A DNA stretch of 64,000 bases from Actinostola sp. cb2023 (taxonomy: Eukaryota > Cnidaria > Anthozoa > Actiniaria > Actinostolidae), in NCBI GenBank assembly GCA_033675265.1, contig JAUJYZ010000575.1, forward strand, positions 124,001 to 188,000. The letters are read 5' to 3'. The translations under genes and the position numbers were made by a program. The notes below the pieces were generated by a model, which had not been told where the DNA came from, searched no databases, and was given only the letters and a program-made list of their open reading frames with translations. Position 1 is the stretch's first letter; each line of letters opens with the position of its first letter. Below, in pieces: positions 49,548 through 61,800 of the stretch.

Positions 49548-51151
49548 GTGGCTCCTGAATTTTCTCTGGATAATTTTTTCTTCTATTTCTTTTATTTTTG
49601 AGTGGGACAAATTTTTCATTTTAACCTTGTCACATTTCTAACTTGTAACGCTTCTGATCAATCTATTTGAATGAATGAATGAATGAACTTTATTTAAAGA
49701 AGGTTAATATAAAAACATTTATAAAATTTCATACCATTATTCATTCAATATTGGTCCATGAACATCATGGAGTGCAATTTAGAAAAGCTTGAAAACTAAA
49801 TAACTAATTAATACTAAATTATTAGCACTAATGAAACAATAGAAAACAATAGAAATAGCACTATTTAGTACTATTTAAAATTAGTACTATTTCACGCTTT
49901 TCTAAACTCTAACATTTTTTAAATGATCAGAAAAGTCACATAGGCCGTTTTCATGGACACCCCTTCAAATATTACATAACTATGATCCAATTTCATTTTA
50001 TTTATTCCTAGCATTCTAGTAAATTCCATTTTAGTTCATCCATTTCCCATCCATTCTATTCCATTCAAGTTGATCTGCAAGTCATTTTATGTCATAAATA
50101 TGTTTTAACTGCATATTATATAAACCATTACCATAACATTATATACAAATGTAAGCTTGATCATACCAATATTTATTAAATGCTTTTCCATCTTACAATA
50201 TACTTTTACTTGATACGTGAAGATCTCTATATTTTCCATGAAAATATTTTTTAATATAAACATGATACCAGTATTTTGAAGTCACCTAGTTGTTGTTACT
50301 GTATGTTGTTCTCTCTATTGACATGTGACAGCCATTCAAAAGTGTTGTTGCTGGGCCGTAGCCGCCAGTGTGGTTGGTCCGGTTGCAACCGAACCACTTT
50401 TCGAATCAAACAGGTTGTTGGGGGATGGTGTGTGTCTTGAGTGATTATATTATTTTTTCCCGATTTTGAAAACTGGACCACTCAAAAACTGGGCGGCTAC
50501 GGTCCTGTGTTGGTGGGACCAAGCCAAAAGGAGCATGAAAATGAATGACATGCTTGAACAGTTCTTCTTTTTGCACTCGTGAGCCACAAGATTCAAGAAA
50601 CGCTCAATTCAATTTCTTCAATCTGCCTTTCTCATGTAGATATTAGGGACTTTCAGCTTGGTGGACAATTAAAAATATCATAGGATGAGTTTTAGGAATG
50701 CTCTAAGTTGTGTTATTTACCAAATCTGTTGTGTTGTGACAATAATAAATATATTTTGTTTATAGGTTTATGCACTTGTTACTTGTCTTTAGAAGTATTT
50801 CCTCTACTTTAGTTTTTATTTCCAATGTTTTCTTTTGGTCTCATTGCAGGGGCTTCAGTATCATGCCCATTTTTCTTCAGATGGCTACAGTGTACATAAA
50901 TAACTGGGAGTGGGACAGGGGAGGGGAGGGAGGAGAGAGAGGGAGAAGGGTGTACACTACTGTACATGAATATGTATGTGGTATCATCTCCCTACTCTGT
51001 CAGCTCCTGCAGTCATCTCTGTAATTGATCTTACAACTTCTCTGTCAGTTGTTCTTTACACATGTGCATGTCATCTCCACCCTTTTCATGCAACAGAATC
51101 TACATGTCTAATTGTCCTTTCTACTAAATCATGTATATGCAAGCTGGCAAA
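49548..51151. other. SS18-CEP89 intergenic region and SS18 3' UTR
   Basis: No gene. On the minus strand the first AATAAA after the SS18 stop is at 50815-50820, a plausible poly(A) signal about 330 bases downstream. (TGAA)n followed by ACTTTATTTAAAGAAGG at 49670-49705 is a retroelement tail. CTGGGCCGTAGCCGCC (50351) and GGCGGCTACGGTCC (50489) form a small inverted pair. Confidence 0.5.
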
Positions 51152-54100
51152 TTACACTGGTGGTTGGCCCATTGGCGAGTGTCCTGTTTGTCCCATGGGC
51201 GACTGATTCCTGACAGACCCTATAGATGACTGTACCATGGGTATTTGTCCTCGTCCCATCTGTGACTGTCCCATCTGTGACTGTCCCATCACCAATTGAC
51301 CTTGTTGCTGTGGGTACGGCATGTGTGATAGAGTCTGTTGCTGCGAAGGTGGTCGGTAGGGGTTAAATCTTTGCTGCTGTTGCTGTGGCTGCTGTTGGTA
51401 GCCAGGCATCATACCACTAGATTGTTGCTGGGTGTAGTTACTTGGGCTGGGTGCTACCATGGGTTGCTGTGAGGAAGTTGGCTGAAACAGAAAACAAATT
51501 CCAAGTAGATTCTTCCAACTTCTGTATTAATTAAACAACCCCAAAATAATTTCCAAATACTGTAGCCAAAATTTCAATAAGCCTCACAAATCTAGCTACA
51601 ATGTAAAGTACTATCAATGAAGCTTTGGTAACAAAAACACATTGAATTTGTTTTCTCTTTCCACTCTTAATCTAATGGAGTTCTCAGTAGATATTCAAAC
51701 AGTCAACATTTGTGTGTAAGTTACCACACAAAAAGGTTAATTTCATAAACATCAGAACATGAGGCAACATTCATCTTTACAGTTGGTGTCCAGAATCCTG
51801 CCAGTTGCAAGCTGCTACATTAAGAAGCCTGCCAAAGCATCGTACTCTACTCATAATCCTCTGTGCACAAGTATTTGCATATAATATACATGTACATTTA
51901 TTTACCTGTTGAGAGAGTGGTTGCCGATATGGTATTTGTCGTTGTTGTACCATATACTGTTGTTGATTGGGTTGACTTTGCGCCATCATGTGTTGTTGAG
52001 GCATCTGTGATGAATGTCGTGGTATCGCTGACTGTTGGCTCATATTCTGCATGCTACCATCCATAACAGGCTGGCCTTGAGATCGAACCTGTTGGCTGCC
52101 AGGTGATGGGACGTACCCCATACCAACATTTGGTCCAGAGACTGGTGGGTGTTGAAGCTGGGGTGGCGATGGCGTACCAGGCACATTACCAGAAACATAG
52201 TTCCCGCTTACTGGTGCACTCATACCAGGATAAGATTGAGAAGAGGAAGACATTGGATCACTGTTTGAAGAAGGCATGTTTGATGGCGCATCTCCCCCCA
52301 TCATGGAACCTGGTACTGACAGTGGACCTTGTGGATGAACTGGAGGTGATACAGAATTAACAGGCTTCGACATCCCACCAGCTTGAGAGGGTCCCTACAG
52401 ATTGCATTCATTAGTGTGTAATATATTTTGTGTATTCGATTGACCTAACAATGTACATGACTGTATACAGCTATTTCAAAAAATGTTGTCAGAGCTAAAG
52501 GTGATAGGTATTAGGCAAAATGTGATTGACAAAAGGCGATGGGCGATAGGTCATTACGAAACCTGAAAACACTGGCAATGTTTATTAGAACGACCCTATA
52601 GGTGGTCAATAACGTTCAATCCATGTGAGGAGTTTGTGAATTTTTAAGCTAATTTTGAGCAAACCAGACAAAACTTGCCTAAATTCACCTATCGCCTATC
52701 ACCTTTCTCCTATTGCCTGTGCAATGTAGCTGTGTAAGACAAAATAACACACTGATTACCATTACCATATTTTTACATTTACCTGTGCCCCTTGACTGGG
52801 CTGACTTGAATCAGCTAGTGTTGCCAAATAGACAAGGTTACGGTGAAGCAACTGTTGATATCTATATACAAATAAATAATCATTTTGATTTAGAGAGAAA
52901 AAACAGATAAGTCCTACATACTTATTTAAATACAGCCAAAGGCTGAAATACATTAAAAATGATGGCATATATTATATTATTGAAAACATTTATTACTGCA
53001 TGGTCAAAATATCAAATACAGCGCTCATCAATAGAATACCTTGTGGACTCATATGCCTTTCCTTTGTTTTGATAATCAACAATAGCCTGCCAAAAGTATC
53101 AATAAAACCATTTTTTTTTTCATAATAGTCAGTCATTTTCGTATGAGTGGGAAACCTACATCACAGAGTTATGGTCACGGTACCAGAATCGAAGACATCT
53201 GTTTCAACCAATCACAATGTGCAAAATCATTGCTCAACCAATCAGAATGTTTGGACATGTCACATTCACCACACGACACAAATCATTTGGTAACTACTTC
53301 CCACTTATACTTATACGAAAATGACTCTACTATATATGTTATTCACAAATTTGGTGAATTACACATGTAGTATTCCAAAAAAACATTGATATTGGAGGAT
53401 CTCAAATGGATGATCTGAGACTGAGAGGACCCAATATTTTTTTGGGAAATACAGAAAAACTAGAGTCATTGACTTTCAGTTTTAGAACCATTAATTTTTT
53501 GCTTTCACATTACTGACAGTATAACCAATTAAAAGAAAATCTATACCTGAATAAGTTGTGAGTTTTCATCAAGGAGCTGAAGAAGTAAAAAGAAAATTAA
53601 CTTTAGTTATATACAATGTAGAGTACCAATTATTTAAGCCCCCCGTCCCCCAATAAGCACCTGTAATAAGTTATACCCCCCCCCGTCCCCCAATAAGCAC
53701 CTGTAATAAGTTATACCCCCCCCCGTCCCCCAATAAGCACCTGTAATAAGTTATACCCCCCCCCCCCCGTCCCCCAATAAGCACCTGTAATAAGTTATAC
53801 CCCCCCCCCCCCCCCCGTCCCCCAATAAGCACCTGTAATAAGTTATACCCCCCCCGTCCCCCAATAAGCACCTGTAATAAGTTATACCCCCCCCCCCCCC
53901 GTCCCCCAATAAGCACCTGTAATAAGTTTATACCCCCCCCCCCCCCCCCCCCGTCCCCCAATAAGCACCTGTAATAAGTTATACCCCCTCTGCTAATAAG
54001 TGAGGAAGTTGACATTGAGATCAGAAATAGCATTTCTGAAGTTATGTTAAGTGCTTTCTTGTCTTTAGGATGTACGGTACCAACTACATTAACTTTTGTA

Positions 54101-54970
54101 TGAGACACATACTACTACTAGTGTACCTTTATATTGGCTTCATTTCCCCATACTAAGTTGACAATAAAGTTTACAAAATAAGGCAAGAGAATCGGAGTGT
54201 TTGGTTTAGGAAATTATATAAGTGCCCTTCAAGCACTAGACCCCCCTAAGGCTTAGTTCAGACGTCGTGCTAATCATGAGCCGTTCTCAATTCAAACAAT
54301 AGATAATGAGGTGGCTTCTTTTGAAGTAATTAAGAACGGCTCTTGGAAAGTACAGCGTTTGAACTACAGAGGCCTAAGACATGAAATTTTACGCTTATTA
54401 ATATAGAAGATTTACGGTATTATTTCTTGCCTTCAGTTTAATATACAGGTTGGAAACATAACATTTGCCACACTTGTGTCTATCCTGTCAGCAGAGTATA
54501 CTCTTTTGTCAATGCCTAAAAAATGCATTTTTTTGTCATATACATGTACCAGTAAAGCTTTTGCTTCTTGATATATCCAGCAAAGAAAACTGCAGACATC
54601 GATGAAAGTCAGAAAGATTTAGAGGAGACTCTACTAGCAAGGTTATAACACTCCGTCATTGTATAACTATAAGTTCTTATAATATAAGGTACATTTGTAC
54701 ACTACATCAGTACATGTAAGACTTATGAAAACCGTCTAGACACACTGTAGTCTACCTGCCATATTTCATAATGTATAACTATAAATAAATTGTATAAGCT
54801 TAAGTCACGTTTCGTATAGTCTCTTTCAAGCAAGTTACTTTTTTTAAATTATAGTCTTTATAATATTCCGGGAATATTTCTACTTCACATTTACAAATGA
54901 TCTCTCTCACCGATTGAACGGACTGTGTATTGGGATTTGAACGTCCCTCAGAGGTAAAAGCCACAGACAT
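51152..54970 (-). CDS. SS18: SS18 / SS18L1 (CREST) homologue, BAF complex subunit, complete
   Basis: SS18-family proteins are subunits of the BAF (SWI/SNF) chromatin remodelling complex in the nucleus. Six exons (5' to 3'): 54970-54911, 53576-53547, 53086-53040, 52861-52783, 52394-51906, 51481-51152. Phases are 0, 0, 2, 0, 0, giving 344 codons and TAA. The N-terminal SNH domain is clear: MSVAF start, LLDENSQLIQ, AIVDYQNKGKAYEST and YQQLLHRNLVYLATLADSS. Next comes a Ser/Pro/Gly/Met-rich region, then Gln-rich sequence with QRQIPYRQPLSQQ, which matches the vertebrate RQIPPYRPP. The C-terminus ends in MGQ repeats and QPPV. The long tyrosine-rich QPGY region of vertebrate SS18 is absent, and the protein is shorter than human SS18 (about 418 residues). 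It is divergently paired with the NTF2 gene. The single invertebrate gene cannot be assigned to SS18 or SS18L1. Confidence 0.9.
52464..52736. mobile_element. Foldback element, family A, decayed copy (SS18 intron 4)
   Basis: Left end TATACAGCTATTTCAAAAAA is intact; the right end keeps only GTAGCTGTGTA. Inner arms with GGCGATGGGCGATAGGT and ACCTATCGCCTATCACC pair. Confidence 0.65.
53130..53328. mobile_element. Foldback element, family B, copy 4 (SS18 intron 2)
   Basis: AGTCATTTTCGTATGAGTGG and TATACGAAAATGACTCT ends; inner GTTATGGTCACGGTACCAGA and two CAACCAATCA words as in the 34332 copy. Confidence 0.85.
53635..53995. repeat. Tandem GTCCCCCAATAAGCACCTGT array with poly-C spacers (SS18 intron 1)
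   Basis: Nine units of about 38-48 bp: GTCCCCCAATAAGCACCTGT, AATAAGTTATA, then 6 to 18 C. Unit length differs mainly by the C-run. Frames with GGGG blocks are artefacts. Confidence 0.95.
54249..54374. mobile_element. Small inverted-repeat element (SS18 intron 1)
   Basis: GGCTTAGTTCAGACG and GAGCCGTTCTCAATT on the left pair imperfectly with AATTAAGAACGGCTC and GTTTGAACTACAGAGGCC on the right. No gene inside. Confidence 0.6.
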
Positions 54971-55600
54971 CTTGATAATGAATACAAACTTTAGAATTTC
55001 AAAACGTGCTCTGCATATATTGCAGCTGTATTAATCACTTGAGCCCGCGGTATCTTGTACCAAAACACTCGTAGAGCATTCGGAACTTACAGGAAAAGCC
55101 ATCGAAATTTTCCTAAAACACATCATTTGATGCTGCTAATTGCAAATACCTTTACCTTTGATTTTCCTATTTGATTGCTTTTTCTCCCTTTAAAGGCTTT
55201 TATCTCTGATGCTGCTAATGTACGATCTGGCCAGAAAAACACAGTCGGAGAAATTCCGGCAAACGGTCGGGATGTGTTCGCTTCCTCGTTTTTTAATAAG
55301 CCACTTCTAAGCCACTTAGTATATTTCTGAAGGATAAAAATTAGAGAGTAGTCGTGAACCTTAGCTTATCAAAGTATCTGTAGTCTAAATTCCTTTTGAT
55401 TTGTGAAATAAAATGATATAAAATTGACGAAATAGAACCTAAAGAGCGGGAAACAATCTTGCCCTAGTCCTTTCGCGTTTAATACACAATGTACGATAAG
55501 GCCTGGTATCATTGTCCAAATCCTCGTCCATCTTGAGGGTGTTCGATCTGAGTCTGTTGTTGGGCCCTGTTATTGGTTCTACAGCAAATATTTTGAACTG
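54971..55600. promoter_or_regulatory. Shared intergenic region of SS18 (minus) and NTF2 (plus)
   Basis: The two start codons face away from each other across 630 bases. Such a head-to-head layout commonly means a bidirectional promoter and short 5' UTRs. No TATA box stands out. The role is inferred from position only. Confidence 0.5.
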
Positions 55601-58463
55601 ATGGCAATGAATCCGAACTTTAACGCCATAGGACAATCCTTTCGAACTTTGTATTACCAAAGATTTGATTCGAATCGCGCAACATTGAGAGAAGTATACG
55701 TAAGTATGACTCTGATTGCAGTAATTGGTATTTAACGTTTGACACCTTATTAAATAGTGTCAGTACACCTCAGTACAGTACTGCAGTAACTTAATAGACT
55801 AATAGTAATAATAATATATAGTATATGTACTCACATGACTGATCGTAGATTGTACTATGTTTTAACAGCGTGCATCTTCCATGCTAACATTTGAAGGCCA
55901 GCAGTTTCAAGGACAAGATGCTATTGTCCAAAAGTTAACGGTGAGTGCATGTTTATGCCTGGTTTTTGAGGTGTTTGATAAGATATTTTCTGAATTTGAG
56001 CTTTCACAACTATAAACACCATAATTATTATTGCTTATTGTAATCAACGTGTTGTTAGTAATAAAGTGTGTGTATGATGTACATGTATCATGTGTATGGC
56101 ACATGATACATATATAATTTGTTCATACTGTGAATCGAATATGACCTCTGTTTACATGATGCCTACATTTTTGTAGCTCATAACTACAATGGTGAATAAA
56201 TTTCCAAATATCCCCTGGAAACAACATAAGCTTAAAGGAGCACTCTCACAGGTAATGCATTGCGCGCCGTGTTATTGTTTACATACGGGATACTACTTAG
56301 AATTGACAAGAACGCACGTGAAAAGTACACGTGAAAAGTTCGCCTTTCGAATCCCGATACGGATCAGCAATGGCAAGTCCGGAGTTCTCCAGAGAATCTC
56401 TTCCTTCTCGTGTGGTAAGTAGAAATCCGCCATTTTTGTATCATACGAAAATGGCGCTGAGGGGTTCAAGGCGCGCAATGCATTATCTGTGAGAGTGCTC
56501 CTTTAAGTCAAAAGTTAAAATTAAAGAGCATAAAGATTTTGAGATAGTTCTCTGAATAGTAAGTTTGTCTGAAGTCAGCTGTGAAAAATACTGAGGGTTT
56601 CAAAAGTTTGTCATAATTTCAAAGTATATTCCAAGCTGTTTTTCCTGAATTACTGTACATGCACTATCATTTCAGTCCCTACCCTTCCAAGTGGTACAAC
56701 ACGTGATTACAACCGTCGACTGCCAACCAGTCCCCAACAATGGTGTATTAGTATTTGTTGTTGGACAACTAAAGGTTTGTCATGTAGATCTGCTAATTTG
56801 CTAATCTTGGTGTAAGAACCTCACTTCTGTGTAAGGTTCTTATACACAGGTCATGCCACTAATCCTGTAAGTTACACTTTTTGAATAATTTATAGACTAA
56901 AAAAAAATTGCACTAATCAGCATTATTGTAGTGAGACTTGAGACTTGCACTGTCACGTATGTCATTCAGGCCCTCACATGACACAGCCCATATCAGACTT
57001 GAGCAAAAAATTATGGAGTATTTCTGACACTGAAAAAGACCAAAATTCTGAAGAAAACACGCACTTCAACTAAAATTTTATTCAAAAACACAACAGTATA
57101 CATGTATCTCAACTTTCTTGCCATCCCAACAATATAATTATAGTCATTTATGATTTAACCCATTCGCTCCTGAGCTATTTTGAGTTTTTTAGTGATTTTC
57201 TGGACCTAATCACGCCATAGGAAATTTCGATTCCATATAAGGGGTTTCCATGGAAATCTTGACAGTTCTGAATGCCCGTGGGCTCGAGTTCTCACATGGT
57301 TTGCCTTTCTTCTTGGGATCTCTTCGGGGCCAGTAGTTTTAACTGCTTGAAGAGGCCAATTTTGCATTTTAGAGCGTTTTATAGCCATTATTCACCACAG
57401 AAGCCCCCAGAACAGCATCATTAAGCTTGACTGGTGTGGTAGAGACTGTTCTGCTGAAAGAACCCAGCAGCAAGAAGCGATTTTCACGAAGACATCTCGG
57501 CAGTGCCATTACAGAATTCAAAATGGCGGACTCAACTGTGAAATCATCTCTCTGGTTGTTCTGTGGTGGATTCCAGGACCTACAAAGGCATTTTTGGTGA
57601 CTTTGGACTTGTAAAGAATGCAACCGGTGCAATATTTTGCCTGTAGGACTGAGTGGCTCGACACTCTATAAAAATCTAATCATTGCTTTTTGAACAGAAT
57701 GCCATTTCCATATATATCATCTGCTGAAGAAGGTTTTAGTAATGAAACTGAAACGTTCAGTTTTTACAAGTTTTTTAAGTTTTTTAGTCAGTGACAACTC
57801 CCGTTTTATCGTTTTATATACAGAGAGTTTTGTATGTGTTTATCAACCAAGGCCTTTAGAACCTCGTTTTCATGTTTTTCACACTATAAAGTACTCATAA
57901 CTTCGCAGGAATTTAATATTTCACCTTCAAATTCACAGACTAACTTTCTTGGAGCAATTGCTATCATTGTGAACCATTTTGCTACTTTAAACATAAATGT
58001 ACAACTATTATGCTAATTAGCAGTGGCCATTTTTGGTATTGATTTTCATGCTTATAGGTCTGAGATAGGATACAGATTTTGAAGCATAGGTCTGGGATTT
58101 CCGTTTTTAGGTCTGGGATAGGGTAAAGTTTTTGGGATCATGGCGGCACACCCCTACCCAAAAAATGGCTTACTGGGGTACCAGTAAGGCTTTTGCGGCT
58201 TGTTTCTTTAGGGGTGACATCTCTGTAGATTTGATTGATAGATCCAACGAACTTACCTTAGGTACAGTGTACCTCTCCTTTTATAGTGCTCGTGTTTAAA
58301 TTGCCTATGTCATACAATAATTTTTGTTTTCTTTCTCTCCTTTTAGACTGACAACGACCCTCCACATGGCTTCAGCCAGACATTTTTACTAATGCCAGAC
58401 ACTGACACTGAAGCATATTATGTTTTGAATGATCTTTTTAGACTGTCACTACATCATGGCTGA
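55601..58463 (+). CDS. NUTF2: Nuclear transport factor 2 (NTF2), complete
   Basis: NTF2 is a small homodimer that carries RanGDP into the nucleus through FxFG nucleoporins. Four exons, all phase 0: 55601-55699, 55869-55940, 56676-56774, 58347-58463 (stop TGA), giving 128 residues; the family's usual length is 127. Diagnostic matches: SFRTLYYQRFDSNRATLREVY, split here as SFRTLYYQRFD and SNRATLREVY; MLTFEGQQFQGQDAIVQKL; QPVPNNGVLVFVVGQLK; and HGFSQTFLLMPD. I chose the ATG at 55601; a second in-frame ATG two codons later is the one kept in the other copy. Introns are 169, 735 and 1572 bases; the second holds a foldback element and the third several decayed repeats. A second NTF2 gene begins at 63612. 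Confidence 0.95.
56231..56507. mobile_element. MITE with CTTAAAGGAGCACTCTCACA ends (NTF2 intron 2)
   Basis: Left CTTAAAGGAGCACTCTCACA then GGTAATGCATTGCGCGCC, and right GGCGCGCAATGCATTATC then TGTGAGAGTGCTCCTTTAAG, are complements with one mismatch. The interior contains paired GAAATCCGCCATTTT-like and AAAATGGCG words. Confidence 0.9.
57060..58170. repeat. Decayed dispersed repeats in NTF2 intron 3
   Basis: Includes ACCCATTCGCTCCTGAGC (57159), a segment near 57200-57660 with no intact frame, and at 58045-58170 the GGTCTGGGATAGGGTAAAG / GGCGGCACACCCCTACCC sequence that is the reverse complement of the element at 16368-16660. Confidence 0.6.
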
Positions 58464-58845
58464 ATGAATAGAGATCAACCTTTTTGCTATGATGGTTCTT
58501 GTTTCATCTGAAGGTTTAGGACAGTTCTCATAATTTTCACCATGTAAACTCTATCAAAGAATCCAGTTCTCAATCTAGAGTTTGTTTCGATTAGGACATG
58601 ATCTCAGTGTTGTAAGCTTTGTTTTCACTAAAAGGCTTAATGAATAGGAAATATAATATTTTGGTACTTGCATGACTATTAGTATATTACCTGAGTGGAG
58701 AGAAATATAGGGAAAGTTAAACTGATGTAAATAGACCTTTTTACCGATACGGCGGCCATTTTGGATTCTATTGTTTTGGCTAAAACATTATGGGATGCGA
58801 AGGGTGCAAAAACTCCCAACAACTGTACATGTGGAGTCGCGTCAA
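58464..58845. other. NTF2 3' UTR and flank
   Basis: Follows the NTF2 stop at 58461-58463. No second gene. Confidence 0.4.
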
Positions 58846-59120
58846 TATACAGCTATTTCAAAAAAGGTTGGTGAAGGTTTTGTTGCATCTTGCATACCAA
58901 GCCCGAAATGTATTGTGGATCATATGTAAATAATGTCAGCATGCACATACAGAAGAAAATATGCCGGATCCATATTGCAAAGACAAAGTTTGGGAAAATT
59001 CCCAGAGTTCATATTGTTGTGACATTTCGCTGACTCCATTCACATCGCCCATAGTGCATTTCGGGCTTGGTATGCAAGATGCAACAAAACCTTCACCAAC
59101 CTTTTTTGAAATAGCTGTAT
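58846..59120. mobile_element. Foldback element, family A, copy 2
   Basis: Ends TATACAGCTATTTCAAAAAA and TTTTTTGAAATAGCTGTAT; inner arms GGTTTTGTTGCATCTTGCAT, ACCAAGCCCGAAATG and their complements. Arms of about 70 bp are almost perfect. Confidence 0.9.
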
Positions 59121-59312
59121 TATTTTTCTATTTCACTCTAACCATAGTGTTGTATGGCTTACTATCTACATGTGTTGTGTATTGTTGTATAATTTTGTAC
59201 AAATTCATTGCTTTAAATTAGGAGGTTTTCGTAGTTTTTCATGGCCAAATGGTTACTACATGTAGCTTGCACCCTTGGCATCCCATATTTCAAGACTTCT
59301 TGAGTGTCGGTG

Positions 59313-61430
59313 CTAGAAGGGCCCAAATGGAGGAGAGAAATAATCCATTGTGACCATACCAACCACCTCCAGAACTGATCCTGCCGTAGTGACGCTTGTC
59401 AGGCAAAAGCGGAATTCACTCATTAGGGTACATACATTTTGGACAAGACACTGAAGCAACAAACAGCCTAGGGACCAAAGGCTGTGAAAGAAAATAAGTT
59501 GTATCGGATCAGCAATTACAGTTCCAACGCGGAAGGTACCCATAAATCAAAATTACAATTCTAGCGTGTCTGGACAACTTCTTGATGCCACCAGAACCCG
59601 GCTATAACGGCCATCAAGTCGGGAGTGGACATAATTTTGGGACCACCATCGTTACGACCACGTGTACAGACCATAAGAACCGCAATAGAGGGCCAATAAG
59701 GTTATTAGGATGGAGGCATTGACCACTTTCCCATCACACTTTGACATATCTTGATTAAACACGTTGACCAGTCCCAGCCCAGTTGGGCGTAGCATACGGT
59801 GTATAATAAAGAAGTAGGAGCCCAGCTTAGGTACGCTGTGCATTGGAGTCTAACGCCATGAGATCTCAATCATGGCCCTCCATTCCACCAAACTGAAGCA
59901 ATTTGCATTGTTCAATTCCAGCAACTTGGAGACGGCATAGCATCTGATCTAGACAACTGATGAGAGAACCAGTTCGCGGGATTGGCTCCGGATGCATATA
60001 CACCTATTTCAAATAACATTGTCGCGTTCAAAGCAACAAGCGTCAAGCCAAGACCGAAGTGAATGCTCGACTAATAAGGACTAATTACAAAATGTGAACA
60101 TTTTCACATGCTTGTTTGCATATCACACTTCGTTCCATAGAAAATAGGTCGATTTGAATAATTTGACAACACAAAACCAGCATTCACTTCAGTCTTGGCT
60201 TGACGCTTGTTGCTTTGAACGCGACAACGTTATTTGAAATAGGTGTATATGGGACATGTTATTGTCAACATAAGATTTTTTCCCGTAACCAAGTTGAACA
60301 CTGAGAGAGGGCGAGCATTGAGTAAACTGGGAGACCGAACATAATGTCTAACTAAAAATGTGTTGCAGCCAAATTACTGGTTAATCTATCGACGCTACTC
60401 AGGGAGGAAACATAAAAATGATATTCAGTGCAGGCAAGCATGCAGTTCGCGACTCTACGTTACAAGAGTGAGCTTTGAACCTCTGGCACCCAGGGTACTG
60501 GCATCACTGTTAACACACACCTCTTTTTGGAGCAGCGGAGGAGAGGGGGCTTCAAATATTATTATTAAATATGTTTACCTTATGAGAGCGTGGTCTTTTT
60601 AAAGAAAACTGTAGCTCAAGGGAGGGGTCCCGTAATTTTTTTTGGCAAAAAAAATACACTTTCCCCTACACGCCCTCCCTTCGACTTTTTAAAATAATGA
60701 CCATTCCCTAAACGTGGTGGGATCTCTAAAGGAAAGATCTGTTATTATCCCATTCTCACTGCCAATGACTCGATCTCTTTATTTCCGTTATGACATTGTG
60801 AAATTTCCCTTGGGTACTAAAACTCTTTCTCCGCTTCCAGAGACGAGTCAAATCGTTTACTGATTGCGGTCGCGACCATAGCAACTGTACTGCAGAACTG
60901 AGGATAATTTGGGTAAATCAACCGAGTCCAGGAGAACTGACAACCGTGTAGTTCTCTAAGGCGGGCTCAAGGGACAAAACACTGGTGGTGTCACTCCCTG
61001 TTACTCAAGTTAACCAAAAATAAACATGACCAGCACACCGAAGTACTTCGGCATTGAAAAGATGAAGGCAATTAATTGTGACAGATAATACAAATACTTC
61101 GAAACGAAACGGCTAAGTGGCCAATCTGCTGGCATGCAAACAAAGGACGCCGATTTTTAAGTAAAAATTACATACATAAGCTTACATGCATAGTTACATA
61201 CTTTATTTGCAGCTCTCGCTGATGTGAACATCCTGTCTACTATAAGCTTAAATATACAATCTAAGACTACTTGTTAAAATAATAACTCGAAGCGTTCGTT
61301 AATCCCAAAGAGAGGTACTCTGAGGAGTCTCATTTCATTATTGTTGAAGAAAATATATGTTTGGTTGGTTAGTTATGACAGCAAACTATTAAATTCAACA
61401 GCTTAGGCGTATCCCAAGATACCCTGGGTA
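59313..61430. repeat. Segmental duplication, unit 1
   Basis: Matches 61801-63455 in the same orientation: GGACAAGACACTGAAGCAAC, ATCAGCAATTACAGTTCCAA, GGCCAATCTGCTGGCATGCA, AACTCGAAGCGTTCGTTAAT and CAGCTTAGGCGTATCCCA occur in the same order in both. Unit 1 additionally holds the family A element at 59997-60249. Two minus-strand frames (59313-59543 and 59652-59843) persist in both units but carry no known domain. Confidence 0.88.
59997..60249. mobile_element. Foldback element, family A, copy 3
   Basis: Ends TATACACCTATTTCAAATAA and TTATTTGAAATAGGTGTATA; arms GTCGCGTTCAAAGCAACAAG, CGTCAAGCCAAGACCGAAGT and their complements, about 72 bp each. It is absent from the second segmental unit, so it inserted after the duplication or was lost from unit 2. 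Confidence 0.92.
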
Positions 61431-61800
61431 CCTTTGGGTACCAGAGGCCGACAGAGGGCCGGGAGAGATTGGGGGAGAGAGAGAGACATTCTCGTACCCA
61501 GAGCCCTCTCCTCATTTGGTTTGTCGTACCACAGGCAGCCCAAGCTGTGATCTTGTGAATAATTGTCGAGAATGTATGTAGAATTACAAAATAACGTAGA
61601 ATGGCACTTACGTTGTCAATAAAGGACTGAAAATTCACCACAGTGTTGATAATTTACTGTTCTATTGCCCTGATGTGTTGGTTTTGCGTTTTAGGCCGTT
61701 TTTATTTTTTTTCTCCCTTACTCTACGATATTTAACGGTCGAAACAAGCTTTCCATTTTAACATTTTTCAGAACACAATTATTGTTTATTGTAAGGTGCA

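Noticed and set aside
53671..54108. Glycine-rich 145-codon frame
   Set aside because: It is the poly-C tandem array in an SS18 intron read from the other strand.
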